From positions 56,815,201 through 56,879,200 of the forward strand of contig OZ038422.1 of NCBI GenBank assembly GCA_964036155.1: a DNA stretch of 64,000 bases, written 5' to 3'. This document shows positions 49,684-63,150 of the stretch, one piece after another; the first letter of the stretch is position 1; each line of letters opens with the position of its first letter. The position numbers were made by a program, and so were the translations under genes. Under the pieces are notes generated by a model that saw only the letters and a list, made by a program, of their open reading frames with translations, was not told the origin of the DNA and did no database searches. This DNA comes from Diploscapter coronatus. Lineage: Eukaryota; Nematoda; Chromadorea; Rhabditida; Rhabditidae.

Positions 49684-51613
49684 GTTGAATAGCTGTTGAA
49701 AGATTGAGATTGACAGAAGTGAGCTGAAATGAATATGAATCAGGAGAATTTATAGAATTTGAGAAGACAATTTCAGATCAAAACATAATTGAAAGCTAAA
49801 GTTGCACAACATGACAATAAAAATGAGTAAGCGATGAGTTTCAAAATCGAATCTGAAGAATGACGAAGATGATGAAAATTGGGTAATTCTGATAAATTCA
49901 GAGAAAGTAATGAAGCTAGAAAGTTAGGAAATTTACAAAAATCAACGTCATCAAAGTGGACGTTTGCAAAACTTCGAGAAAGATCTTCCAATGCAAAGTG
50001 TAGCAGAGAAAGAGAGAATCGATATTGGCTGTAGCAAGGGGGGCGCACGAAAGCAGGCAGTTGGATAGAAAGAGAGGGTTACAATAGATGCACAAGATTT
50101 TCACGTTTTGCAATTTCCGAGGTGAAAAGGTGGTTAGATTTGGCCACGTTCACGACAAAATTCCTAATTTTTAAGAAACAAGACCTTCGAAAAAAAAATA
50201 CCAATTTGGCCAAACAATTTTTCCGTGGCCACACCTCTAATTCATAAAAAAAAAAATACAGTTTCAAAGTCAGGCAATATTTTTCCACGACAAAAGCTAA
50301 ATCAATTCAAGAAGTTTAGGAAAAAACAGAAAAAATGACAACATTGGCAGTAAATTGGTCTGAGCTGCTCACTTTCGATGTTCAATGAGATTTTTCTCGC
50401 AAAATATAGGATTGGGTAGGATTACTCAGGATTCGCAAGGTGAGGATATTGGTAGGAGGAAAATAGAATTCAAATAAATTATCCCAAAAATGCGAAAAAA
50501 AATAAAAATACAAATAACCAAAAATTTAAGCGCTCGAACGGAAACAGGAAAAGTAATGAGGCGAAGTAATTGCGAAGAACTGTCTGCCACTTGCGTTATT
50601 CATTCATTTTGTCGATTTCCTTCGTTGGATTGGATTAGGTGATTTTCCGGAATTTCTGTTTTTTTTCTGAATTTTCTACTTTTCGTGATTTACTGATTAT
50701 TCCTCGCCAAAATCAGTCTCGTATCACTGCTAGCTAGCTAAATCAGATTTTCATTATTATGGACTGATTTCTGCCGTGAACAATGGAATAATCACTCCTA
50801 TTCTGCATTTTAACGGATTTCCACTGATTTTCGTGCCACTCTTCGGATAATTCGTCCAAAATCTTACCATCCAGCTCAAAATGATTATTATGGTTGGCTT
50901 CGATTTATAAAATTACGACCTTTTTGCGAAATAATCAAAGTTCGGAATTTTTCTCCTCCCAAAAATGAAACTTTCCGTCGATTATGTATAATTGTTCGAA
51001 AAAAAAATCTCGACTGTTTCTTCCGTCATAGTGATCTAGCATACGTTAGCTTGACCATCTTATCACCATTACTGAATGACGAGGTGAATTAAAGCGTGAA
51101 GCTCGCTTCGCGAGTTGCTTCCTATTACGATAACGTCTTCAGTTGTGCATAACTCACGGAGATTTGTCCATATCGGTGCTCTCTCCCAGGGTGGGAAAAA
51201 TTTGCAGCAGAATTCCCGTGGAGTTCTAGCGTGGGTGGGAATTTCAGAGTGAGGAGGTTTGGGAAAGCTCCACACCCTGGAAAATCCGGCTAGGAGATGT
51301 TATGTATCACTAAAAATGCTTCAATAGCCCCATTCAATTAGGTAAATTTGAACAGATAACAGATAGTCAGCTGCCACTCAAGCGAATGATCCTTCAAAAT
51401 TTACGATCAACTGCGCATTTCAAGCAATAATACGACCGATTCTACATTTAAAAGTTTTTATTCAGAAGCGCATACAAACTTACAAAAATCTCAAAAGACA
51501 TACAAAACTGATAAACCACGAAAAAATAAAATGAACATTTCCAACATGACTAAATTGAAATAAATACCGTTCATATTGAAAATAAGGTAAATTATAAGAA
51601 GAGCATCTAGGAA
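49684..51613. other. intergenic, DDAH 3' end to EDF1 start
   Basis: 1.9 kb without a recognised gene. Most is AT-rich. A patch at about 51040-51300 is GC-richer, with a small palindrome ctcgcttcgcgag near 51106 and loosely mirrored gaattcccg / gggaattt words (about 51210-51245). I cannot assign it. Confidence 0.4.
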
Positions 51614-53258
51614 TCATAGACGAAGGACGAGGCACTGACAAGCTCCGCCAGACTTCATGAATTCACTCATCGGCACCTCAGTCACTCGGAAGCCTCTTTT
51701 ACCCAGAGTATCTTTCGTCTGCTCACCGATTCCTATGGGCGAAATCACGGTGTTGCGAACCTAAAATGAACGATTACTAAATTTTCATGGTCTAGTTCTT
51801 ACCGTAATCGCATTGCACACGAAAGCCTTGGCTTCATCGTCGTTGATCGCTATTGAATTAGGCAATCGTCGTTTGATCTGATCACTTTACACGATGACCA
51901 CTTTCGAGCTTGCTAATCTTACCTCCATCTTGGTTGCCTCAGAGAATGCGGGTGGATACCAGAGAGCTGTGGTCTCGTCAACGGGTGCGAAACATGTGTC
52001 CAGATGATAGAATTTTGGATCAGTTAGTTCGCAAATCACGATTTCGATGTCTCCTAACTTCTTGATCAGATCGTAGACCTGGAATGCTTCAAATTCTGTC
52101 AGTTTTCTCATACCTTTTCTCACTTACACTTTTGTCGGTTCTCGGGCCGAATCCTGCCCACAGCGTTTTGTCGTCAGAGAAGACTGCATCACCTCCGCCC
52201 TCGAAGAATTTCTCATAATGCTCGCCGATTGTCTGGTAACGGTTTGCCTTGAACCATTTCAGATAGTGCTCTTGTTCTCCGGTTCTGAGTTAATCTTTTA
52301 GATCAAGTTGAACTACATTTTGGCTAAACTCGAAGTTTTCCTTAACATAATCTTTACGTTAAATTCTCGAGTAAAATCAAGGATGAACGGAATTTCGTTT
52401 CGTTTAGTCGAAATCCTATTCTCCTTACACGGGCATTTTTGGGACGCTCGATTTTCTGCGGGAGAACTCGGAGCTCAAAATTTCGTTGGCGAAACACTTA
52501 TGAGGCCAAACGGAAATTTGGTTTTATTTCACAAATGTTTTAAATTCAATCACCATTCATTCTTAGTATAGATGATAGGTGAATCCGATTAAAATCGCAT
52601 AAATTCTCGAGATAGGGTTTGAAATTTTCCTAACTTCAAAGTCAAGGTTTATCCGCGTTAAGATTCTGAAGTTTAGAAATGTGTTTAATCATGATAGAAG
52701 CAGTCTAGGTTCAATAGATATATTAAAACTTTCTGGAAATTGCTTTCATTGTCAGCTTACCTTTCCTTGTGTCTGAATCTGCTGAGATAGACCTTGTCCT
52801 TGAAGACAAGTCCAGAATTACAGACGAATACTTGATCGGGAAGGTTCGGCTGTTGCTCCATCGTCAGAACCTATATCGTATTAAATAGGCCATCAATTTT
52901 CTGCTCCATTCTTCTCCTCACCTCAACTCCTTCATTTTCAATAGCCTTCTTCAATTCTGCCCACTGCTGCATTGCCTTTTCCTTGTCGACCTTTTCATTT
53001 TTCATCCAAGGATTTATTGAGTACTGAAAGATGAGTCAATAAGATAAAATTGCTTAAACATAATGATGAAATTTGACGAACCTCGACTGTGAAATGGTTG
53101 GGAGGAACCATTAGAACTCTCTTCAGAAGGTGGGCAGAAGCACGAGACATTTTTGGTTCTGAAAATATTGCTGCAATTATTGAAACACGATTGGACGTCG
53201 GTACAAAAGGCTTACGACTGACTGTTTCATTCGAATTGATTTGATCAATAGCGGACAT
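51614..53258 (-). CDS. DDAH1: DDAH / amidinotransferase-superfamily hydrolase
   Basis: Guanidino-modifying enzyme of the pentein fold, most like dimethylarginine dimethylaminohydrolase, which clears asymmetric dimethylarginine. Exons (minus): 53216-53258, 53082-53158, 52922-53023, 52761-52870, 52128-52284, 51923-52078, 51803-51877, 51614-51760, giving 288 aa (DDAHs are ~285). Landmarks: VLMVPPNHFTVEYSINPWM near the start, DQVFVCNSGLVF, the GGGDA loop (140-144), the catalytic His region KFYHLDTCFAP (His188) and a C-terminal SGGACQCLVL with the nucleophile Cys at 281 or 283. The first intron (53159-53215) is 57 nt and in frame, so its retention would add 19 residues. Another start at MSRASAH is also possible. 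Substrate assignment within the superfamily is uncertain. Confidence 0.8.
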
Positions 53259-55369
53259 GTTGAAGAAGTAGGGGAAATGAAAGATCGATTGAAATCAACA
53301 GAGCGGAATGAATAGCAAATCTATGCAAACTGCCAATAAAATGGTCAGAGGTGTGGAACAAAAATAAATGAAAAGTTGATAACGGAACAGAACAAAAATG
53401 AAATGAAAAAGGAATAATTGCACCAGAGATGGGATGAACTGTCTGATGATACAGATGAAATTGAATGGAATGAAAGAGAAGAGTGTCGCTGATGACTATA
53501 AAAGTGGCAGATTGATGATGAATTGTGTTGGTCAAAGTGGGTGCATGAGAATGCGAAGATAGATCGTAAATTGATCAATTTGAGAATCGTGCAGGGAATT
53601 TTGCTTTATGACGAGATGATTTGCAACATTGAACATTGATATTGTCTGTATCTAGAAGTTCATATTTTTAGCACTTACTACTTGTAAACACTAAAATTTA
53701 TCTTGCAATATTGTACTTCCTGAAGGCTTTGCATAGAAATAGGTACTCGACCAAACACTTTACTGATGTCTATGACAAATTACGCAGGAAAAAACGTTTA
53801 AAGAGTGCCAAAACTTCTGCAAATTCAATGAAAAAAGTACTGCTATGCCAAGATAAGACAAAAAGCATAATAGAAATAGAAACTGTGACTTACTGCCTGC
53901 ATTCTTAGATGATATCGATTTCATCGTATTATTTGACTATAAATTAGATCAGTTTAATGTACAAAGGTTTATTTGGTCAAAAATAATAGTCTTATTTTAA
54001 GTTTGGAAAAAAGCCCCTTCAAAATCTATTTGTGCATCGCTGATTTGTTGTATTTTTTTGAATTCTGTTTAGATTTTTAATTTGACGTTTTCAACGCTCT
54101 GCTTAGGGATGCTAAAATTTTCTTCCATTCAAAATATCTTTTTGTCTTTGAATGCAAACGTGCAAATGGTCCTTCACTCGAACAATTTTAACATCATATT
54201 TATTTGATGCATAACACTATTTGCCCAAATATTCGAATTACAATTTTTCGGTTCTAAATTTATGAGGATTAATTAGTAATTTAGACTTCAGTAATCATAT
54301 TTAATTTAATAATCTTGCTTTTCTTCAGAAATACAATCAGATGCATTGCTCCTTTATGATTACTTACTAGAGATTGAATCCGAATGAATTATCTCAAGAC
54401 GGAGTTTTATTACCTTGAGTTAGATGCAAATTATATGCAGTCCGATTTGATGGAAATTGTAGATTCTAGTTGTTTAGTTGAAAATAACTAATGAGCTGAT
54501 GGAACAGAAATTCTGTTTACATTTACGTTTTCCTATACGCTCCCATACGGCATTTATCGTTGAGTTTCAAAGAATTGTGCGCAGAAATTGGCGGTTAGAA
54601 AGAAATCGATTATTTTTCGTGCTTCTTTCTTTTACCGACCTACAAATATTTGATGCTAAGCGATAGTGATCACTCGAACATCGAATTAATTCAGGCTAAT
54701 TAAATCGGAATCCCAATCAGATACTTCATTGTGTCTGCCCGCTTTGTCAATTTCACTTTTTCTTCCCTTCCTTCGCCTCGCAATACCAATCAACTCTTTG
54801 ACTCTAATCTTCCGCTAAGTCAATGAAAGTATAGATGAACATTTTCGATGATTTAAAGATGAAGTCCATCTTCCCCTCTGACTTTTGAACATTAACGAAT
54901 TGGATACGTTTGTTTGCTCAGTGAATTGGGTAATTTCATCCCATCCACTTTGACTTTTTCGGTCACTTATTCCATTCATTCATGCTGTCCTTTCCTGGTT
55001 CTTTCTTATCACTTCTCCTCTTTTCATGTTCTTTTCTTCTCTCATTTTCTAATTATCTTTCTTCCCGTGTCAGAAGCATTCGTTCGGCTTATTCTCACCC
55101 CTCTGCCGTTCATAATTTGTTATCTTCAGCATTTTCAATTCGATATTTCATTTTTCTAATTACTCCTTTCGTACTAAAATGGAATTGACATGACTATTTT
55201 ATTCGACTACTAGCTAATCCGTTCTAACAATACGGCTTCGTCCCTCTATTCAATCCGCCGAGACTTGCAAAGAGTATTCTATGATGTCAGCTAACCACTT
55301 TTCGCTGCTCACTTCGACATTTCTTCTGTTCGTTTATGTATCATTTCTTCAAAACTGTGTTGTTTGCAG
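53259..55369. other. divergent intergenic region DDAH / TMEM144
   Basis: 2.1 kb between head-to-head genes, AT-rich, without recognised exons. The DDAH-proximal 300 bp on the minus strand is Ser/Phe/His-rich if translated but has no splice support. The last stretch is pyrimidine-rich. A tgtttgcag acceptor ends directly at the TMEM144 ATG. Confidence 0.4.
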
Positions 55370-58300
55370 ATGTCATCAGCCATGAGCAATCTGACATCTC
55401 TCCTCAACTCGACCCAGCCACCCTCCACTTCACTCTTCACTACCCTGTCTCCTTCGCACTCAGTTGGTGACGATGTCTTCGCGTACGGTTCCTTGTTTGT
55501 TAGTTGTGTTGCTTTTGGCATCATGTTCATCCCCTTGAAGAACTATGATTGTAAGGATGGTGAGTTCCGCATTTCATCATATTGGCCTCGAACTTACGCA
55601 ACTATTTTGGCGATTTGCTTTCTTGGAAATTAATCTGAATCTTTGTAGCATTCTGCTGATATTCCGAATTGCTAGAAAATCATTGGAAAATGTTTTTAAA
55701 TGGACTAACTCAGGGCTGTTCGTGCAATGGGTGGAGTGCTCAATCGTCTTTTTGGCGGGTTTCCTGATCAACTGCATTCGAGGATTCCCCGAATTCCAAT
55801 GGATCGCCGCGATTGGAGGAGCCTTGTACGCCACTGGTACGATCGCTTGATCTTTATTTTTTTTTAGATATTATATTTTCTATTCTTAATCAGAAAATAT
55901 GAATTTCGAGATTATTTTCGCGGAAGGAACACATTTGGTGTTGCCGATGATCGATAAATTGAGACAAAATATAGGGGATGGGTTTTCCTCTTCCTCCTGG
56001 AGCCTCCGAATGCGCATTTTGCGTTACTTCCTTCTAATGTCTATTTCAATTTTCGCGAGTCTTATGCTAATTAGCTAATTTATTCCTATCAATATCGATA
56101 GAAATCGATAATTATCTCAAGGTCAGAGAAAATTGAAAATACAATTAAAAAGCGACGAGAAATAGAAATGTCATAAATCGCTCATTCCGAGACTCGCAGA
56201 TAGGCGAACAAATTGGTTCCCTTTATTCCGTCTCAATTTGTCAGCTACCAAGAATACTTTTCCCAACTTTTCCAAGATTGAGTATCAGACCATTCGTAGA
56301 TCTTGAATGCCATTAGTTTTCAGTTAATTGTTCCATTTTTCTTAAAGGTCTTTGAATTTTTTATTTTGATTCAGGCAATGTCTTTTCTGTGCCGATCATT
56401 AAAGGACTCGGAATGGGGCTCGGATTCCTTCTCTGGAGCAGTGTTCAGGTCCGTTTTATTTCCCATTCCGTTATAAATCTGCCCAATTTCAGGTGATCGT
56501 GGGCTGGGGCGTGGCTCGTTTCGGTTTGTTCAGCTGGCTACCTCCTACAGTTCCGCAGCACGCCATCCTCAACTACACCGGGCTCGCTCTCACAATCGTC
56601 AGGTAGTCTTTACTCAGTTGATTTTCTCTTACATTTTCAAAATCCATTTAAAACAAACACTCACAATTTCCTAAAATTTTCAACCAGACGAGTTTAGAAA
56701 ATCATATTTGACCATACGAAAAACCTGTTCATTGAGGGAATTCGTTTGCTTTTGAAATAAAAGAAATTTTTTTTTTTTTTGCGAATTTTCATTGTTCAAT
56801 TTTTTAGTCAGCGAATTACTTCGTGTAGAATTGTTGGCAGTATGCATTGCAGATTTTACAACGAAAATTTTTATTTAAATAAAACTGATGACGTAGGATT
56901 TTTAAAGGAGATGAATACGAGAAAACTCTTTACACACTATCAATGCCTTTGGATTGGAGTAACCAAGGAAAAGCTATTAAAAATATTCATAGATCTTTAT
57001 CTTCTCTCACGACAGTAAAAAATCTACTTCAGTGGGATTCTGTTCGTATTCGTCCGTCATCAGGAAGTTCCCAGCAAACGAACCACTTCATACACAGTCA
57101 ATCAGAGCAGTGTTTCCGAGGAGAAGGAGGATGGCAGTCTGACCAGGGACATTCTTTACAAAATACCGTCAGTTTTAGACTTGTGAATTGATATTAACGT
57201 ACTTGCATAGAGATCTCTTCCACTCATCTTCATAATGCGCGTATAATTTACGCTTTGAATGGGGGTATGCGAAATAGAAAGTTATCTTTTGAGTTAATGA
57301 AACGTTAGTCCTGAAGAAAGTCCATTAGCTACGAAATTATCGATAAAATTAAAATCATCGCATAAGATAACTTACCTATTTCTTGCATAAACGATCGTTG
57401 ACAATTTCCACTTGATGGAGTGATAATGTGCAGTGACTGATGTTTTGTTAAATTTTTCTCAAAGAAAGGCTTTCATTTGAAAAAAAAATCAGTCATTGGC
57501 CATTGCACAATCCGTTATCTGTCAACTTGTAATTGTCACGATTGTAAGATGTGCAAGAATTAAATTTGGTCTGAATTTCTCCTAAACTTCTATTTTTCTG
57601 TCGATAGAGGCCTCTCGTTCGTCAACAACCATTTCAATAATGATGAATTTTAGATTTGTGATAATGGCAATTGGGTTGGCGATCTGTCATGGCCTGATGA
57701 TGACTCCCATTCAAGTGCTCAAGGATAAACACCCCACCAACGACAAGTGGAAGGGTATGTCTTTATGCTATTTGTTGTTGCTTTTACTTTAAATTTTTAT
57801 TTTTTACGCTGCGCAATACGCGTCCTTTTGTCGCGTTATTATCCTCAATTCAGTATTCGATTATCATTTCTCCTTCTACTCGACAGTGTTTGTCTTCTCG
57901 ACGATCTATTTCCTCATCTATTGCGTGATCCGCCAGACTCGAGCTCATGTCGAGAGGGAGTTGGTCATTCCTGCAGCCATATATGGCGTCTTGTGGACCA
58001 TTGGTAGTTTCACTATCTTTGTATTGATTGATTGAGTGTCTCGTCAGGAATGACATTCTGGTTCTGCTCCTCCGACCAGTTGTCCCAGATCGTGGCCTAC
58101 CCAATCACCACCCGACTGCCTCCGATCATCTCTGCCCTCTTCGACGTCTTCCTCTACAAGACTGTTAGGGTACGAATCAGATTGCTTTAACGTTAAGGAA
58201 TGAATCTTTATGTAATTATAAAAGGTATAATTTGTATTGGTCAGAAGTATGAGGAACTCACAATACGTAAAAAGACTGAGTTTTAAATCTGCTCGTTATT

Positions 58301-58526
58301 CCTACTGTTTTTCTATAAATTGGAGAACTTATTGAATTTTTACCTCATTCTCCAAATTTAGCATTCTTAACGTTTCTATGCAATGCTATCCAAGTTCACA
58401 TAAGGTTTGTTTGAAAATATGAGAAATCGTCTCTAGGGAACCCGCAATTTGCTGCTGCTCGCACTCGCGATCTTCGTTGGTCTGGCTTCTGTCATCTTAA
58501 TTGCCCTGTCCAATCAGAAGTTCTAA
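55370..58526 (+). CDS. TMEM144: TMEM144-family multipass membrane protein
   Basis: Ten-helix membrane protein of the TMEM144 family, within the drug/metabolite and sugar-transporter-like group; its substrate is not settled. Exons: 55370-55559, 55714-55836, 56375-56448, 56493-56602, 57033-57167, 57654-57754, 57854-58003, 58048-58169, 58437-58526, giving 364 aa. The first helix region has FAYGSLFVSCVAFGIMFIPLK. Next come QWVECSIVFLAGFLINCIR, NVFSVPIIKGLGMGLGFLLW and NYTGLALTIVSGILFVFV. A hydrophilic loop (~170-205) follows, then PFVIMAIGLAICHGLMMTPIQVLKD, DYHFSFYSTVFV and a C-terminal helix. The N-terminus is Ser/Thr-rich with possible N-glycosylation sites (NLT, NST). An exon beginning at 57606 was rejected because it runs into a stop. 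The ATG directly follows an AG acceptor. Confidence 0.88.
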
Positions 58527-61500
58527 ATCAACAAGCACGATGACAACCAGGAAGAACTTCGTACGTCTTGTCACTTTTATCCGTGTCTATACATACAGTG
58601 GAATTGAATTGAACATTAAAATTGAATATGAGATTATATGCTATTTTTAGTCCTTTTGATCGATAAATCCATTTATTTCTATCCCTTTTATGGCAAAGAA
58701 AGAAATATGAAATGAAAAATTTTAAATTAGCCTGATTCTATGAAAAGATATACCATGAAAATTGATGAGGAAATTCGATAAACAACATCAACAAAATTTA
58801 ACTTTTATGATGAAAATATTTTGTACAGAAACATAGATTTCAACCCCAAAGTTCACCATTTTTCGTGAAATTGTAAACTTAAATGTAAATGTTTTTTTTC
58901 GGAGTATTATAACGAGACTGTAGGAACATAAATTCTGCAGTGTCATTAGTTGCTTTGTCCTTTCTGCTGCTTCTCATTAGGGTGTTTGTTTGTGTTGTTC
59001 TGGTCACTTTAATTCCTTCCCTTCAGAATTCTGTTCTCATTGCTCCCTCCATTCTCACTCTCCCCGTTTTTAGATGCGCGAACACGTCTTTCAGTTTTGT
59101 ATTTGCATCTCCCAAATGTGCAACAGTCTCGTATCGTCTTTCCTGATTTTGTTCGTTCTTTAGAATTTGTGAGTACTTTCTTTCCACAAATTGAAAAGTT
59201 TGTAGATTCTGTTGAAAATTTTACATCCACTTTTAAAAGAAAAAGGCACATTAGATTTTTCAATTTTCAAATTGCATTCGTTCTTTCAAAATCATCGAAG
59301 CTTCATCAATTAATCATCGCTACAACGTGATTTATTCCCCAGAATTTTCTTCCTCATTTTTGTTTTTAAAACTTCGTCCTTTTCTTCTCGAAAGATTTTA
59401 TCGACGAGGATCTAGGCCGAATCTCCTTCAATTCGAAGAAAATATCGAGATGGAAATTTTGAAAGATCGAGATCATATCAGAATTTGCCTTAAAAAGTTT
59501 CCCGATTTTAGGGTAATAGAAATTAGATTAAAATCTTCACGATCTTCTTTTATTATTATGCAAAATAATAAGCTAATCGGGTAGAGTAACTGAAAATGAA
59601 CTAAACCACTTGAAACTATTACGCGTTAGTTGATTTCATCATATTTTCCACGAAAGATACATAATTGTTGAATTTCAACTTGAATTGCACTGTTGGAACC
59701 CTATAACTTCACAAACAAAAAATATTTGAATAGAAGGTGGTAAAGTCTGGATAAAATGGTCTCTCTCATAATATCGTCCCTCTTTCAAAGGCAATGCATT
59801 TTAAGATATTCATCTACATTTTCTTCAAGAATCTCCAATTCAGCGTCTATTTTTCTCAGTTCTCCTTATTTTCCCTGTTCTGCTGACTCCTCATATCTAT
59901 CTAGTTCAATTTTCATCTCTGAATTTCTGACCTGGTAAAATTTTGGTGCCGCGCAACATTTTCCTCAAATAGTTCAATTATTTCCAGCAAATGCTATCTT
60001 TTCTATTACATATTGCTTTTGGAATGAGATTATTGTTTTTTCCTAAATTTCAATTCCATAATTATATAACCAAGTTCTCTTATACTCCTAAAAGTCTATT
60101 TATTTTTAGTTGCTGTAAATTCTCATACAGAAGTTTTGAATACTCAGAGAATTATGATTTCCTAATATTTTAGGAGGTAATGATCGAACTTAACTTTTTC
60201 TCATAACTAGTAACTAGTAGCTCTTCTTATTGATTAAATTTACATAACATTATCAAGGCCGTGCAGTCGTAAATAATGGTGTATTGTGGAGTGAAACTTG
60301 ACACTTCAATTGGGGTGGATTGTCAGCAACTTTGCATCGTCCTTTAGTGCACAAAATTCGTGCAATTCCTGCGAAAATTCGAGTTAGAAACAAAGGAATA
60401 AAAAGGATGTCAAAATATTCAAATCGGGAATAATGCGAAACAACTTGATTTGGCGAGTAAAAATAGGAGGAGAATAATACGAGAGCAACAAGTGATAGTG
60501 AAATAGAGAAACAATCTCCTTTTTGAAGCGAAAACAAAAACAGCAATACGATACGAATACTGGAAATTGATTTGACATAGCTGACGATCCCATACGAATA
60601 ACTGCTTATTTTTGTCTATTCATGACGAAATGGATGATTATCATTTTGATTTTGATCGGCTAGGTATTTATTTTTCACTGACTGTACTATAAATCTTCCT
60701 GCAATGTGTGGTACACTTTCATTCCACTCATTTCATACTTTGATTTTCTTGATTCCTCCTTCTTTTCCATGCGACTTTTATTACCATCAGCCTTCGCATT
60801 TCGTACTTTTATTCTCTAAATTTCTTTATCAGTTTCCTTCTTATCTTTCGAAAATTTTCTTGCCTTTTTCTGTTCAAAACTTGGTGCTTTTGAGTCTCCA
60901 AACTAATGAGAACTTTGGTGCAAAATTGATAGAGCGAGACGACGAACTGATCCGATCATTTTCTGGAGGATCGCTTTATTTTCTGCATTTGACTATTTCC
61001 CCTTTTCTTCGAAGAGCATTTGACAGACTAGATGAGTGGTATGATTTTTCTAATTGTAAAATGGACCACTTTCCATATTATGCAAGCCTACGCAATAGCT
61101 ATTTTCAATAAGCAACATCTAATTTTGTCATTGGATATACGTGTAAAAATCTATTTGGAAAACGCGACGATTATATGATTCATTCTCAGTTCTCTGTAAA
61201 ATATATGTTTATGCACTTCATGTTGATATCATTACTGATTACTGATCTGATCCTGATTTCGATACTTGTATCTTCACGTGCAGCAAATTCAATGAAATCT
61301 AACAACTATGAAACGATTTTATCCAATCGTTTTTCAAAATCATTCGACAATTTTAAACATTCCATTTCCGTTATATACTATTTGAACATCAAATTGGCCT
61401 GTTTGCACCTGGTTGCGTCATTCTTCCAGATTGCCTAGTCTCTATCAGTTTGATCTGCTGAACTTGTCGACTTTCAACTTTCCTTTCCCCTTTTCCTTCG

Positions 61501-61675
61501 CCTTCCTTATCAGAGATGTGAGCTGCCATTTTCTCGGCTTTCCAGCAAATCTTCGCCTGTGTTTATTGGTTCGTTACTAGTGACAAGACACAGTTGTAAT
61601 TGAAAATCATAGTTAAAATAGAAAACGCTCTTCAAAGATTATCAGAAGTGAATTTGCAAACAGCTATCAAAATAA

Positions 61676-61824
61676 GACCTATTACACTAGTTACCCTCAA
61701 GTTACTCTTACCCTTTTGTAAGTTGCCCATTTTTACTGAAAACAGCACGGGGAAGAGAAAAAAGAAGGTAACTTCTACAAAAGAAGAAGAGTAACTTGAG
61801 GGTAGCTAATGCAAAAGGCCTCAA
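61676..61824. mobile_element. inverted-repeat element, copy A
   Basis: The left arm (taccctcaagttactctt from 61691) and the right arm (aagagtaacttgagggta to 61804) are reverse complements. The match decays outward to about 61676 and 61824 (gacctattacactag against aggccttttgcattag). The interior is purine-rich (ggggaagagaaaaaag). It shares arms and interior with the element at 63.1 kb. The exact ends and target duplication are unclear. Confidence 0.65.
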
Positions 61825-63010
61825 AATAGCAAGAACCAACTAAAAACTTACTCTTTTCTCTTTTAGGTGCAGAAAATCTTACATTTTAGTGTCGCATTCA
61901 AATTTGTCTGTGAGTTTGCGCAATTTAATCTTGTGCGCTTCTATGTTTGCACGTGCATATTCTTCTAGTCTTTCACTCCTCTTCCTTGTTTTCCTCTGTC
62001 CTTCTGTTCATTTATACAATTCACTTCTAACTTTCTGGTTTACTCAAATTCATATTCAAATATCCAACGATCTCGCAACTTTTTTGTTTACTCACATGCA
62101 GAATTTGAACAATGCACTTCTTATGTCACAGTTCGACCCTTTCAATTCAAAAGTTGCATTTAGAATTTAGAATTTCAAGTACGAAAGATCAATAACGCAA
62201 TTCGCAAATTCATGCCGTAGGTCTCATCAATTTTATAAAAAAAAAAAAGCATAAACTTCTCGATCGGAAATTCGCACAAAATAGAGCAGAGCAAGGCAAC
62301 ATTTTGATCGAGCCGAGCAGCGATTTTCTTCTCTCAAAACTCTCTCATAATTCGTTTTATCCCCACTCGGATTTACTAAACCCGACTATTAAAATCTCGA
62401 TGGAAGTGGAAGAAAATCTGCAGATATTCGGCTGGTTGATTCGTCGTGTGCTAGCGGAAATGCTCCTCCATATTTGATGTAGATCTTCCCTTCCTTCTGT
62501 TCGACGCAACTCGCAGCAATAATTTGGTTCCTGTTTTTTTCATCTGTTTCTTTGATTTCATTTATTTCTGTGTCGTTTGTCATTTCTCTGCGGATAATAA
62601 TTGTCTCGATTTGGCATTCATTCTTAATTCTCTAGACACGTATAGTTCCTTATTGAAACGCATTTTTTGGTTCTAGAAAAATACACACTATCTTCAGGGC
62701 ATAAGAAAATCAAAATTTTGAAAGGCTGAAATCAATTTTTTAAAATAAAAAAGTAATTCGAATTCAAAGCTAAAGCTATACATATTAGATTTTTTCGAGA
62801 CCAAAATTGATATTGAAAGCTTCATCCTAGAACCAAAGTCGAAATACCACAGAAACAATCGAAAAATTTATGATTCTAAAATCTAAATTATTTCTTCTGC
62901 ACTCCTTTGGTTAGTATGTTTAGCATAAATTGACGTATAACTGCATAATATGTTCTAGCGCAATTTTTATTTTTTTTAAATGTAACTGATAAGTTGTCGT
63001 ATAATGTTTC

Positions 63011-63150
63011 GGTCTTTTGGACTTTTTACTCCTAAGCTACCTTACTCTTTTGTAGTTTTTGCTCCCTTTTCTGGAAAATAGCAAAGGGAAGAGAAAAAGG
63101 ACAAACTACAAAGGGTAAGGGTAACTTAGGAATGAAAAGTACAAGTGACC
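63011..63150. mobile_element. inverted-repeat element, copy B
   Basis: The left arm (cctaagctaccttactc, ttttgtagttt) and the right arm (aaactacaaaggg, ggtaacttagg) are imperfect reverse complements over about 40 nt. The interior aaagggaagagaaaaagg resembles that of copy A at 61.7 kb. The two are diverged members of one small non-autonomous family. No coding capacity. Confidence 0.65.

Noticed and set aside
53245..53578. Ser/His/Phe-rich frames upstream of DDAH on the minus strand
   Set aside because: They overlap the DDAH start in other frames and have a repetitive, biased composition.
57606..57653. Extra TMEM144 exon starting after tttctgtcgatag
   Set aside because: In the required phase it runs to a stop (..NNDEF stop). 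Using the acceptor at 57653 restores the family alignment PFVIMAIGLA.
60704..61111. 135-codon open frame, the longest in the gene-poor region
   Set aside because: Composition is Phe/Leu/Ser-biased as expected from T-rich DNA, with no recognisable motif or splice context.
61687..61808. TA target duplication for the inverted-repeat element, implying mariner
   Set aside because: The inverted match continues outside the TA dinucleotides, so these are probably internal and the superfamily cannot be set.
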